Shown piece after piece: positions 52,950 to 61,988 of a DNA stretch of 64,000 nucleotides. A program made the position numbers and the translations under genes. Each line of letters begins with the position of its first letter. The first letter of the stretch is position 1. The stretch comes from JAZKFT01 sp965246935 (GTDB lineage Bacteria; Bacteroidota; Bacteroidia; Chitinophagales; Chitinophagaceae), in NCBI GenBank assembly GCA_965246935.1, contig CBDFGC010000025.1, positions 124,001 through 188,000 on the forward strand, written 5' to 3'. Below the pieces are notes generated by a model that was not told the origin of the DNA, ran no database searches, and saw only the letters and a list, made by a program, of their open reading frames with translations.

Positions 52950-53750
52950 ATGGCAAAAACAATTGGCATAGCGAATCAGAAAGGAGGCGTTGGAAAAACC
53001 ACCACGGCTATTAACCTGGCGGCGGCATTGGCCGTACTGGAGTATAGAACGCTGTTGGTAGATGCCGATCCGCAGGCAAACAGTACAACGGGAACAGGCT
53101 TTAACCTGAATAACATTACCCTTAGCCTGTACGACTGTATGGTTAATAAAAAGCCGGTGCAGGATGTGGTACTGGCTTCCGAAATCCCAAACCTGTTTGT
53201 TGTTCCATCGCACATTGACCTGGTAGGTGCCGAAATTGAAATGATTAATTATCCTAACCGGGAGAATATGTTGAAAACCATTCTGGCACCCGTGAAAGAG
53301 GAATACGATTTTATCATCATTGATTGTTCACCGTCGCTGGGTTTAATAACTGTAAATAGCCTGGTAGCCGCCGATTCGGTGATTGTACCGGTACAAACTG
53401 AATTTTTTGCGCTGGAAGGGCTGGGTAAATTGCTGAACACCGTAAAAATTGTACAAAACCGGCTGAACCCTGATTTGAAGATCGAAGGTATTTTAATGAC
53501 CATGTACGATAGCCGCCTCCGCCTTTGCAATCAGGTAGTCAGTGAAGTTCGCCGGCATTTTGAAGACATCGTTTTCAATACCATTATCCACCGGAACACC
53601 CGCCTGAGTGAAGCCCCAAGCGTAGGCAAACCGGTCATTTTATATGATGCCGACAGCAAGGGCTCTGTTAATTACCTAAACCTGGCCCGGGAAATTTTAC
53701 AAAAAAACAACCTGACAAAGATTAAAGAAGCAGATCGGTACATGGAGTAA
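52950..53750 (+). CDS. parA: ParA family chromosome-partition ATPase
   Basis: A 266-residue deviant-Walker ATPase of the Soj/ParA type that moves ParB-DNA complexes over the nucleoid. The motif KGGVGKTTTAINLA is at residues 11-24, with DADPQANST and the Walker B FIIIDCSPSLGL following. Short N-terminus indicates the chromosomal, non-autoregulating form. It is followed by a terminator, and parB lies 467 bases away. Confidence 0.93.
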   Translation: MAKTIGIANQKGGVGKTTTAINLAAALAVLEYRTLLVDADPQANSTTGTGFNLNNITLSLYDCMVNKKPVQDVVLASEIPNLFVVPSHIDLVGAEIEMINYPNRENMLKTILAPVKEEYDFIIIDCSPSLGLITVNSLVAADSVIVPVQTEFFALEGLGKLLNTVKIVQNRLNPDLKIEGILMTMYDSRLRLCNQVVSEVRRHFEDIVFNTIIHRNTRLSEAPSVGKPVILYDADSKGSVNYLNLAREILQKNNLTKIKEADRYME

Positions 53751-53869
53751 TGGTCACACCTCTTAAACCTGTGCTGAAAGTACCTGACCTACACCTCTGT
53801 AGATATGAGAGATAAAATATAAGAGATAAGTTGTGCTAATCTGGCTTTGCTCATTTAATTATTACGGGT

Positions 53870-53892
53870 GGCCGGGTTCGGCCTTATTTTTT
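53870..53892 (+). terminator. Hairpin terminator after parA
   Basis: GGCCG (53870-53874) pairs with CGGCC (53879-53883) across GGTT and is followed by TTATTTTTTTT. It lies between parA and parB. Confidence 0.65.
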
Positions 53893-53947
53893 TTAATCAG
53901 ACAATTGTTTTCTACAAGACATCATCGTTGCAATCTTTGATTTGTCG

Positions 53948-53978
53948 TTTTCTTTTCTTTCAGTGAAAGAAAAGAAAA
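53948..53978. repeat. Perfect palindrome in the parA-parB gap
   Basis: TTTTCTTTTCTTTCA (53948-53962) is followed, after one base, by its exact complement (53964-53978). The remaining gap (53751-54217) contains the terminator, this palindrome and a doubled CTCATCATTCATA near 54182-54209; no gene or parS-like site was recognised. Confidence 0.55.
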
Positions 53979-54217
53979 GGATCACTCTTGTACAGCATGT
54001 CGTCGTGGCATCGCCTTATGCAATCCTACCTGATTGTATTCTGTCCTCCCCAAATTCTATCTGCCATATAACTTTTTGTATTTCTCCTTTCCTCCCTGGC
54101 TCTATGCGAACAACTTCTTCCAAAATCCTTTTACCATAACCGGCAGGATAAATTAATTTGCATGCCCTTCTACAATGATAACTCATCATTCATATCTCAT
54201 CATTCATAACTTCTAAA

Positions 54218-55132
54218 GTGGCTAAAGCAGATAATAAAAGTTTAATTGGCAAAGGCCTCCGCTCATTGCTGGAAAATATTGACAGTGGCCTGAAAACCAC
54301 CGAGGGCAACCTAAAGGCAGAAATTGTAGAACAAAAAGTGGCTTCCACCCGCATTGCCATCAATACGATTGAGCCAAACCCACGGCAACCACGCCACACG
54401 TTCGACGAAAAATCCCTTGAAGAACTTGCCCAGTCCATTCGCCTGCACGACATTATACAACCGCTTACCGTAGCACCCGTACCGGATGGAAAATACCGGC
54501 TCATTGCAGGCGAAAGACGATACCGGGCTGCAAAAATTGCCGGCCTCAAGGATGTGCCGGTGTACATACGGGAAGCCAACGATGCGCAACTGCTGGAACT
54601 GGCACTACTGGAAAACCTGCAGCGGGAAAACCTGAATGCCATCGAAATAGGCTTAAGCTACAAACGCATGGTGGACGACCTGCATTATACACAGGACGAA
54701 GTAGCAGAACGCATGGGAAAGGAGCGGAGTACCGTAGCCAATTATATACGATTGCTAAAATTGCCACCCGATGTGCAGGTCGCTGTGCGAAGCGGCGAAG
54801 TAAGCATGGGCCATGCACGGGCGATTATCAATGTAAATGAAGTGGAAAAGCAACTTCATATTTTTAATGAGATAAAAGCCAAACACCTGAGTGTCCGGCA
54901 AACGGAGGATTTAGTAAGGCGGATGTACACGCCCAAACATTCCGTTAAAAAACCGTCGGAAAATGCTGCAAACCCGGTGTATCACAAATTACAGGATACC
55001 TTAGCTTCTCACTTTTCCACCAGGGTGCAGCTTAAGCAAAACAAAAGCGGTAAAGGCAGTATCACCCTGGAGTATTATTCCATGCAGGAGCTCAATAAAT
55101 TGCTGGAACAATTGGGTGTGACAGTGAGCTGA
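54218..55132 (+). CDS. parB: ParB/Spo0J family partition protein
   Basis: A 304-residue DNA-binding CTPase that loads on parS and spreads. It contains NPRQPRHTFDEKSLEELA, the GERRYRAAKIAGL and LLENLQRENLNAIEIG boxes that bind CTP, then a helix-turn-helix (VAERMGKERSTVANYIRLL) and a C-terminal dimer region. The start is GTG at 54218. It is 467 bases downstream of parA and only 11 bases upstream of the DUF5683 gene. Confidence 0.93.
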   Translation: MAKADNKSLIGKGLRSLLENIDSGLKTTEGNLKAEIVEQKVASTRIAINTIEPNPRQPRHTFDEKSLEELAQSIRLHDIIQPLTVAPVPDGKYRLIAGERRYRAAKIAGLKDVPVYIREANDAQLLELALLENLQRENLNAIEIGLSYKRMVDDLHYTQDEVAERMGKERSTVANYIRLLKLPPDVQVAVRSGEVSMGHARAIINVNEVEKQLHIFNEIKAKHLSVRQTEDLVRRMYTPKHSVKKPSENAANPVYHKLQDTLASHFSTRVQLKQNKSGKGSITLEYYSMQELNKLLEQLGVTVS

Positions 55133-55143
55133 AATTGTATCCC

Positions 55144-55803
55144 ATGAATTTTTTAAAATGTCTAAGCAGGTTAAATAAAAAGGTTGCCCCGACGGCAGTT
55201 CTTTTTGCTATTTGCTTCCAGTTTACGCAGGCACAAATCCCCGGAAGTGATTCCTTAGTCAGGAAACAATTACCCGACACAACGGTAAAGACTGCTAAAG
55301 CCAACCCGCAAACAGAAAAGGATTTACGTAAATACAAAGCTGTTGTTGATACTAATTTTTCGCCCCGTAAAGCCACTATCCGAAGCGCTATTTTCCCTGG
55401 GTTAGGCCAAATCTACAATCATCAGTATTGGAAATTGCCATTGGTATATGGTGCCGTTGGCGCAACCGCAGGAATTTTTTTCTATAATGTAAAAACGTAT
55501 AAAGCCTTACGCCGCTCTTATATTTTGAAGACTGATAATGATACCAGCAATGATAAAGATATTCCTTATGAATTTAGTAACCTGGGCGCTAATTCATTGA
55601 AATTTTACCGGGATGATTACCGGCGGAACGTAGATTACAGCGTACTTGCATTTTTGATTGCCTGGGGACTAAATGTAGTAGATGCTACCGTAAGTGCCCA
55701 TTTAAAGCAGTTTGATGTAAACGACGATCTTTCCTTAAAAGTAAAGCCTACGTTTACTGCTGACGGCCGAATGGGCGTTGGGCTGGTAATGAATTTTAAA
55801 TGA
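55144..55803 (+). CDS. DUF5683 domain secreted/membrane protein
   Basis: About 219 residues from ATG 55144, with a signal peptide cut near FTQAQ and two later hydrophobic helices. RSAIFPGLGQIYNHQYWKLP is the DUF5683 signature. Bacteroidota often have it next to parB; its job is unknown. Confidence 0.82.
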   Translation: MNFLKCLSRLNKKVAPTAVLFAICFQFTQAQIPGSDSLVRKQLPDTTVKTAKANPQTEKDLRKYKAVVDTNFSPRKATIRSAIFPGLGQIYNHQYWKLPLVYGAVGATAGIFFYNVKTYKALRRSYILKTDNDTSNDKDIPYEFSNLGANSLKFYRDDYRRNVDYSVLAFLIAWGLNVVDATVSAHLKQFDVNDDLSLKVKPTFTADGRMGVGLVMNFK

Positions 55804-55887
55804 AATCAGATGGCAGAAAACGGAAAGCGGCGGGCAGCCCGAAATTCTGATTTTGTTGATTATCAAGTAAATCCAAATTGATGTGAT

Positions 55888-55895
55888 TAGCTTTG
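55888..55895 (+). promoter_or_regulatory. Candidate -7 box for dapB
   Basis: TAGCTTTG matches TAnnTTTG and lies 50 bases before the dapB ATG. A proper -33 box at the expected distance was not seen. Confidence 0.3.
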
Positions 55896-55945
55896 ACCAT
55901 GAACCTTTTCATTCGGCAAGTACCTAAGCAAATCACAAATCATAA

Positions 55946-56662
55946 ATGAATATCGCACTTATCGGTTACGGTAAAATGGGCAAAGCTATTGAAGCTGTTG
56001 CATTACAAAGAGGCCATCAGATTACCTTAAAAATAGATTATGATAACAAGCAGGATTTTACACCTAAGAATCTTCTGAAAGCAGATGTGGCTATAGAATT
56101 CACCGGTCCGGAAAGTGCGTTAACAAATATCATCCATTGTGTGAATGCAGATATGCCCATTGTATGTGGCAGTACGGGTTGGCTACAACATTTACCGCAG
56201 GTACAGGAATTAGTTGCTGAAAAGAAGGGCAGCTTTTTATATGCCAGCAACTTTAGTGTGGGCGTTAATATATTCTTTGAGGTTAATAAAAAACTGGCGA
56301 CACTTATGGCTGGCCAAAGTACTTATGATGTGCAGCTTGCAGAAATACATCATACGGCTAAAAAAGATGCTCCCAGTGGTACGGCCATTACCATTGCGGA
56401 ACAAATCCTGGAATCTTTTCCTGCTAAGAAGCAATGGGTAAACTATCCATCAGCAAATCCGGAAGATGTATTCATTGAAAGCCAGCGTGTTGATCCGGCT
56501 CCGGGTACCCATATAGTGCAATGGACATCTGCCATTGACGATATTGAAATAAAACATACGGCTCATAACCGGCAGGGCTTTGCGTTGGGCGCTGTATTGG
56601 CTGCGGAATTTCTGCAAAATAGAAAAGGCATTTTTGGGATGAAGGATGTGCTTGGGTTGTAA
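55946..56662 (+). CDS. dapB: 4-hydroxy-tetrahydrodipicolinate reductase
   Basis: DapB reduces hydroxy-tetrahydrodipicolinate with NAD(P)H on the way to diaminopimelate and lysine. The 238-residue product shows the cofactor loop NIALIGYGKMGKAIE, the active-site EIHHTAKKDAPSGTA (His and Lys) and CGSTGW. Length is normal for Bacteroidota. Its stop codon abuts a repeat element that leads to convergent dapD. Confidence 0.94.
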   Translation: MNIALIGYGKMGKAIEAVALQRGHQITLKIDYDNKQDFTPKNLLKADVAIEFTGPESALTNIIHCVNADMPIVCGSTGWLQHLPQVQELVAEKKGSFLYASNFSVGVNIFFEVNKKLATLMAGQSTYDVQLAEIHHTAKKDAPSGTAITIAEQILESFPAKKQWVNYPSANPEDVFIESQRVDPAPGTHIVQWTSAIDDIEIKHTAHNRQGFALGAVLAAEFLQNRKGIFGMKDVLGL

Positions 56663-56936
56663 CCTCATCCCCGTCCCAGCCTCACCCTCCGGCTCCCTCT
56701 CCAACGAAGAGGGAGTGCCTCTGTGAGGATTACAATATTACTGACTATCAGCGGGTTCACCCTGTTTGCACTTTGATTATTGCTTTCGAGGGACAAGTTG
56801 ACGCTGCCTGAATTCACAAACTTTTTTAAGAATTGATTCTTTTAAGCCCGCAGTTGCATTTTGTGATGAATGTCGTATAGGGGCATCCCTCTCTTTTGGA
56901 GAGGGAACGAGGGTGAGGCCGGGCAGGGGTGAGGCT
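56662..56936. repeat. CTC-type MITE-like element between dapB and dapD
   Basis: Left arm (56662-56723, with CCTCATCCCC and a CCCTCTCC/GAGGGAG palindrome) and right arm (56876-56936, ending GGGGTGAGGC) are reverse complements over about 60 bases. The interior has CAGCGGGTTCA and AAGAATTGATTCTTTTAAG. In reverse orientation the interior resembles that of the element at 61653-61901. It runs exactly from one stop codon to the other. Confidence 0.8.
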
Positions 56937-57749
56937 TTACACCGCTACATTAAAATCCCGGAGTGCCTCATTCAGGCTTGTTTTTAAATCGGTACTTGGC
57001 TTGCGTTGGCCGATAATCAAAGCACAGTTTACATTGTATTCACCGGCAGGGAACTTCTTAGTATAACTGCCGGGGATGACCACGCTGCCTGCCGGTACCC
57101 GGCCTTTGTATTCAACCGGTTCACTGCCGCTTACGTCTATTATTTTAGTGGATTGGGTAAGTACCACATTGGCACCAAGCACAGCCTGTTTTTCCACCCG
57201 CACCCCTTCTACTACAATAGCCCGGCTACCCAAAAAACAGCCGTCTTCTATAATTACAGGAGCTGCCTGCAAGGGTTCCAAAACCCCGCCAATACCCACG
57301 CCACCGCTCAGGTGTACGCCTTTTCCTATTTGGGCGCAACTGCCAACAGTGGCCCAGGTATCAACCATCGTTCCTTCATCTACAAAGGCGCCTATATTTA
57401 CATAGCTCGGCATTAGCACAACGCCTCTTGCCAGGTAAGCGCCGTAACGTGCAACCGCATGAGGTACAGCACGTACGCCTAACAAAGCATAATTTTTTTT
57501 CAGTTTCATTTTATCATAAAACTCAAAGGGCGGCAGAGAATAGGTTTCCATTTCCTGTATCGAAAAATAAAGAAGGATGGCCTGTTTCACCCACTCATTT
57601 ACTTTCCATGCCGCTTCTTCCGGTTCCGCTACCCGGATGGTTCCTTTATCAAGGCTTTCCATTATTTCCCGCACGGCATGCTGATAATCCAGGTGCTTTA
57701 GTAAATCCCGGTCTGCCCATGCGGCTTCTATTAATTGCTGGTGATTCAT
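56937..57749 (-). CDS. dapD: 2,3,4,5-tetrahydropyridine-2,6-dicarboxylate N-succinyltransferase
   Basis: DapD succinylates tetrahydrodipicolinate from succinyl-CoA, the step following DapB. The 270-residue protein has a helical N-terminus, then a left-handed beta helix of hexapeptide repeats (GAFVDEGTMVDTWATVGSC, then IGKGVHLSGGVGIGG and IVVEGVRVEKQAVLGANVV). Length is normal. dapB and dapD converge here. Confidence 0.95.
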   Translation of the reverse strand: MNHQQLIEAAWADRDLLKHLDYQHAVREIMESLDKGTIRVAEPEEAAWKVNEWVKQAILLYFSIQEMETYSLPPFEFYDKMKLKKNYALLGVRAVPHAVARYGAYLARGVVLMPSYVNIGAFVDEGTMVDTWATVGSCAQIGKGVHLSGGVGIGGVLEPLQAAPVIIEDGCFLGSRAIVVEGVRVEKQAVLGANVVLTQSTKIIDVSGSEPVEYKGRVPAGSVVIPGSYTKKFPAGEYNVNCALIIGQRKPSTDLKTSLNEALRDFNVAV

Positions 57750-57811
57750 ACTCCCTTAGTTTTTGCAAACATAAATGGTATGCTTCATGAATCGGGAATG
57801 GTTGGTTACAA

Positions 57812-57848
57812 AATAAAACCGGCCTGTCCGTGTGAGAGAACAAGCCGG
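57812..57848 (-). terminator. Terminator of the DUF3108-like gene
   Basis: CCGGCCTGT (57819-57827) pairs with ACAAGCCGG (57840-57848). On the minus strand the hairpin is followed by TTTTATTTTG. Confidence 0.7.
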
Positions 57849-57879
57849 CATTGGCTATCTGGATTAGGAAAAGGATGCG

Positions 57880-58548
57880 TTAGCGAATGGCAGTAATAGC
57901 TGTGCCACCGGATTTAGATGCTGTTTTTACAATACCTGCGCCTGGTGCAAACCATTCTGTATTGTCGATATTAACGGGAATACCAATACCTGCCATTTTA
58001 ATGACCATTTTGTTATGACTGGTTATTTTGTAACATTCCCATGTGCCGGCGGTAGTGGTAACACTTTCTTTTGACTCCACTTTGCGGTTCGTTACATCCA
58101 TACTTACCGATTGTTTCATTCCGGTTTGCATATCAATATCTATTTTCATGTGGGCATCAGCCAGTGCATCACTCACATTCATCTTTGCCGGATAATCCAT
58201 ATAAAAACTTTCTGAAGTTGCATTTACATTTTTCAACTGTGACTGTGGCAAACTCATTTTCATATCTACCATCATTACACCACCCTTGCATTGAAAGGAG
58301 CTTTGTGCTTTGCTGATAGATTTTCCTTTCTTGTCCAGCATCTCTGTATTGACGATAGCTGATGCGGTGCTGCCACTACTTTTATAATCTGAAACCGTAT
58401 AAACCTGTTTGCCGGACTCTTCTCCTTTTTTATTATAAATGGTCATTTCGATTGTTTTGCCATTTTGCAGAAAGAAATAGTTTTTGCAATCCTGGGACAA
58501 AGCAGAAATACCTGCTAAAAGGAGAAAAGACAGCATAAATATTTTCAT
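57880..58548 (-). CDS. Secreted DUF3108-like protein
   Basis: A 222-residue exported protein with a signal peptide (cut near ISALSQ) and a beta-rich body that includes AGTWECYKITSHNKM and ends NTEWFAPGAGIVKTAS. This ending (W-x-A-P-G-x-G-I/V-K) is typical of DUF3108/TapB-like proteins. No biochemical role is known. Confidence 0.68.
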   Translation of the reverse strand: MKIFMLSFLLLAGISALSQDCKNYFFLQNGKTIEMTIYNKKGEESGKQVYTVSDYKSSGSTASAIVNTEMLDKKGKSISKAQSSFQCKGGVMMVDMKMSLPQSQLKNVNATSESFYMDYPAKMNVSDALADAHMKIDIDMQTGMKQSVSMDVTNRKVESKESVTTTAGTWECYKITSHNKMVIKMAGIGIPVNIDNTEWFAPGAGIVKTASKSGGTAITAIR

Positions 58549-58792
58549 GTAAATATTGATTTATGGGTGCAAAATAATTTTGCCTTAGTAAAAAGGTGGG
58601 GATAAATGAGTAACCGGCTACTTTGATTTAGTATCTGTTAAACTGTTTTATACAAATAGTTGATATCGCAAAATTTGACCTTCCTTTCCGGATAGGTCTA
58701 AAAATTAGAGTGTGCACTTACGACTTGACTGATTACAATTTTGCCTTCCTTTTCAATCCTTACCACTCCTCACTCACCGGAAGCTGTTCGTT

Positions 58793-58822
58793 GAGCCTGT
58801 AAAATCAGGCTCCTTTTTATTT
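58793..58822 (+). terminator. Orphan hairpin terminator
   Basis: GAGCCTG (58793-58799) pairs with CAGGCTC (58806-58812) and is followed by CTTTTTATTTT. There is no identified plus-strand gene before it, so a small RNA or unseen peptide gene may end here. The surrounding gap (58549-59055) otherwise holds only the small frame at 58870. Confidence 0.6.
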
Positions 58823-58869
58823 TACCCCAGACCTCCGGTAGTTATTGCAATACAGCCTGAAACAATAGC

Positions 58870-59028
58870 ATGAAAACCAATACTATACTGCATTTGCGGC
58901 ATATTTCTTTACCTGACACTGACAGAATTGTTTCGATTTTTAATTGGATAAAGGTTTGTAATGAGAGTGAGGCTTTCCGGCTGAAACAGTTGATAAATGA
59001 GCGAGCTGTCAAAACTTTGTTAGCATAG
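58870..59028 (+). CDS. Possible small protein (52 residues) upstream of clpB
   Basis: ATG 58870 to TAG 59028 gives 52 residues, MKTNTILHLRHISLP and on to ERAVKTLLA, predicted helical and mixed-charge. It lies after an orphan terminator and 27 bases before clpB. No family was recognised, and small frames like this can be chance. Confidence 0.35.
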   Translation: MKTNTILHLRHISLPDTDRIVSIFNWIKVCNESEAFRLKQLINERAVKTLLA

Positions 59029-59055
59029 GAAAGTCATCTAAAATAAACGTACAAT

Positions 59056-61710
59056 ATGAATTTAAATAATTTCACCATTAAAGCACAGGAGGCTGTAGCA
59101 AAGGCGCAGCAACTGGCTTTTAATAACAGCAACCCCGCTATCGAAACCGAACACCTGCTCAGCGCTTTGCTACAGGACGAGGATTCGCCGGTGGAGTACC
59201 TGCTGAAAAAGAATAACGTCAATACCAGTTTTATTGAAACCAAACTGGACGAAAGCATTGGCAAACTCCCGAAAGTACAGGGAGGTGAACCGGCACAAAA
59301 TCTGGGCCGTGATGCCAACAATGCCATGCTGAAAGCAGGTAGCTTTTTAAAAGGATTCGGCGATGAGTTTGTAAGTGTGGAGCACATGGTACTGGGTATT
59401 TTGCATGGTAACGATAATACCGCCAAGCTGTTGAAAGATGCCGGGCTTACCGAAAAAAACCTGACGGCAGCTATCAAAGATTTGCGGAAAGGCTCAACCG
59501 TCAATTCGCAGACAGCATCTACCCAAACCAAAGCGCTGAATAAATATGCCAATAACTTGAATGAGATGGCCCGCAATGGCAAGCTAGACCCGGTAATTGG
59601 CCGGGATGAAGAGATTCGCCGGACGCTACATATTCTTAGCCGCCGTAATAAAAACAATCCGATCCTTGTAGGTGAACCCGGTGTTGGTAAAACCGCTATT
59701 GCCGAAGGACTGGGTATCCGTATTGTAAACGGCGATGTGCCCGAAAACCTGAAGGACAAAATAATTTATGCACTGGATATGGGCCTGCTGATTGCCGGCG
59801 CCAAGTATAAAGGTGAGTTTGAAGAACGCCTGAAAGCAGTGATAAAAGAAGTAACTGAAAGCGAAGGCCAGATTGTATTGTTTATTGATGAAATACATAC
59901 GCTGGTGGGTGCCGGTGGTGGCGAAGGTGCTATGGATGCAGCCAACATTTTAAAGCCGGCATTGGCTCGTGGCGAATTAAGAGCCATTGGCGCCACTACG
60001 TTAAATGAATACCAGAAATATTTTGAAAAAGACAAAGCGCTGGAACGTCGTTTTCAAAAAGTGCTGGTTGCCGAACCAAATGTAGAAGATGCCGTTTCTA
60101 TTTTAAGGGGTATTAAGGACCGTTACGAAACCCACCACCATGTTCGTATCAAGGACGAAGCGATCATTGCTGCTGTTGAATTAAGCAACCGCTATATTAC
60201 CGACCGTTTTTTACCCGATAAAGCCATTGACTTAATAGACGAAAGTGCAGCCAAACTCCGGCTTGAAATGAATAGTATGCCCGAAGAACTCGACAAACTG
60301 GAACGTCAGATACGGCAGTTGGAAATTGAACGGGAAGCGATCAAACGGGAAAATGATGAGGACAAACTAAAGCAATTGGGTAAAGATATTTCGCTGCTGC
60401 AGGTGGAACGGGATACGCTGAAAGCCAAATGGCAACAGGAAAAAGAAATTGTAGATAAAATACAAAATTCAAAAGCAAATATTGAGGGGTTAAAACTGGA
60501 AGCCGAACGTGCTGAACGGGAAGGTGATTTTGGCAAAGTGGCAGAAATCCGCTACGGCAAAATAAAAGCGGAGGAAAAAATAATTGCCGAACAAAGCAAG
60601 CAACTGGACGACATTAGCGAACGCCGCCTGCTAAAAGAAGAAGTAGATGCAGAAGATATTGCAGAAGCAGTGGCAAAAGCTACCGGCATACCGGTAAGCA
60701 AAATGATGCAAAGCGAACGGGAAAAATTATTGAGCCTGGAAGAGGAACTGCACCGCCGGGTAGTAGGGCAGGAGGAAGCGATTGAAGCAGTTGCTGATGC
60801 CATCCGCCGTAGCCGTGCTGGTTTGCAGGATGCTAAAAAACCGATTGGCTCATTTATATTTCTCGGCACTACTGGTGTAGGTAAAACAGAGTTGGCAAAA
60901 GCCCTGGCTGATTACCTGTTCGATGATGAAAACATGCTGACCCGGATTGATATGAGTGAGTACCAGGAAAAACATGCCGTCAGCCGGCTGGTAGGTGCGC
61001 CTCCGGGTTATGTAGGATATGACGAAGGCGGTCAATTGACCGAAGCTGTACGCCGCAAACCTTATAGTGTGGTGCTGCTGGATGAAATTGAAAAAGCACA
61101 CCCTGACGTTTGGAACATTATGTTGCAGGTGTTGGATGATGGCCGCCTGACTGATAATAAAGGCCGGGTGGTAAACTTTAAAAACACCATCATCATTATG
61201 ACCAGTAATATCGGCAGCCACATTATCCAGGAAAATTTTGAAAAGGTAAACGACCGTAACCGGGACGAAGTGGTAGAAGCCACCAGGGCCGAAGTAACCA
61301 ATTTGTTGCGGCAAACAATCCGGCCCGAATTTTTGAACCGGGTGGACGAGATCATCATGTTCCAGCCATTGCTGAAAAAGGAAATCCGCGGCATCATCCG
61401 TATACAGTTGAATCAATTAAAGGAATTACTGAATAAAAGCGGTATCCGTCTTGAATTCAGCGATTATGCACTCGACTTTTTAGCCGATAATGGCTTTGAT
61501 CCGCAGTATGGTGCACGGCCTTTAAAGCGGCTAATTCAAAAGGAAATTGTGAATGCATTAAGCAAGAAGATACTGGCAAATGGGATTGATAAAAACCATA
61601 CAGTATTGGTAGATGTGTTTGACGGAACGGTGGTTTTTAGAAATCAGGTGGAGCCCTCACCCCCTTCCCCTCTCCACGGGGTGGAGAGGGGTGCCTCTTT
61701 GCAACATTGA
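59056..61710 (+). CDS. clpB: ATP-dependent chaperone ClpB
   Basis: ClpB disaggregates proteins with DnaK. The 884 residues comprise an N-domain with repeats starting NLNNFTIKAQEAVAKAQQLA, NBD1 with Walker A GEPGVGKT, the coiled-coil middle domain (LDKLERQIRQLEIEREAI) that separates ClpB from ClpA/C, NBD2 with GTTGVGKT and the C-terminal region to VVFRN. The native end should be close to VVFRN; the last 18 residues, PSPPSPLHGVERGASLQH, are encoded by a repeat arm. No heat-shock operator was seen upstream. Confidence 0.95.
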   Translation: MNLNNFTIKAQEAVAKAQQLAFNNSNPAIETEHLLSALLQDEDSPVEYLLKKNNVNTSFIETKLDESIGKLPKVQGGEPAQNLGRDANNAMLKAGSFLKGFGDEFVSVEHMVLGILHGNDNTAKLLKDAGLTEKNLTAAIKDLRKGSTVNSQTASTQTKALNKYANNLNEMARNGKLDPVIGRDEEIRRTLHILSRRNKNNPILVGEPGVGKTAIAEGLGIRIVNGDVPENLKDKIIYALDMGLLIAGAKYKGEFEERLKAVIKEVTESEGQIVLFIDEIHTLVGAGGGEGAMDAANILKPALARGELRAIGATTLNEYQKYFEKDKALERRFQKVLVAEPNVEDAVSILRGIKDRYETHHHVRIKDEAIIAAVELSNRYITDRFLPDKAIDLIDESAAKLRLEMNSMPEELDKLERQIRQLEIEREAIKRENDEDKLKQLGKDISLLQVERDTLKAKWQQEKEIVDKIQNSKANIEGLKLEAERAEREGDFGKVAEIRYGKIKAEEKIIAEQSKQLDDISERRLLKEEVDAEDIAEAVAKATGIPVSKMMQSEREKLLSLEEELHRRVVGQEEAIEAVADAIRRSRAGLQDAKKPIGSFIFLGTTGVGKTELAKALADYLFDDENMLTRIDMSEYQEKHAVSRLVGAPPGYVGYDEGGQLTEAVRRKPYSVVLLDEIEKAHPDVWNIMLQVLDDGRLTDNKGRVVNFKNTIIIMTSNIGSHIIQENFEKVNDRNRDEVVEATRAEVTNLLRQTIRPEFLNRVDEIIMFQPLLKKEIRGIIRIQLNQLKELLNKSGIRLEFSDYALDFLADNGFDPQYGARPLKRLIQKEIVNALSKKILANGIDKNHTVLVDVFDGTVVFRNQVEPSPPSPLHGVERGASLQH

Positions 61711-61901
61711 TAACAAAATGTGACAGCGGGTTCAAAAGAATCATTTCTTCAAACAGTTCACAAGACCTAAGCAGTATCAACCCGCCTTCCGAAAGTAATT
61801 GGCAAAACCTGAATAGGAGGAAGCCGCCAGTGAATAAGAATTAAGAAATTCCCATAGAGGCACCCTTCTCCACTCCGTGGAGAAGGGCCGGAGATGAGGT
61901 T
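61653..61901. repeat. CTC-type MITE-like element overlapping the clpB 3' end
   Basis: Left arm 61653-61700 (CCCCTCTCCAC/GTGGAGAGGGG palindrome, then GTGCCTC) and right arm 61851-61901 (GAGGCACCC, CTTCTCCACTCCGTGGAGAAG) are reverse complements. The interior (GACAGCGGGTTCAAAAGAATC) matches the reversed interior of the 56662-56936 element. The clpB stop codon lies within the left part, so the element entered the gene's end. Confidence 0.8.
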
Positions 61902-61988
61902 AATCTTCGTTAATCCTTTAAACTCACACTATCACTATACGTCCATGAACTGCAAACAATAAAATACAACAACAAATTCTTTTTACAC

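Noticed and set aside
59034..59759. Long antisense frame (241 codons) opposite clpB
   Set aside because: A shadow of clpB codon bias: Ser/Arg/Leu-rich and without domain features. The same applies to frames opposite metK (5765-6508) and rlmN (45555-46379).
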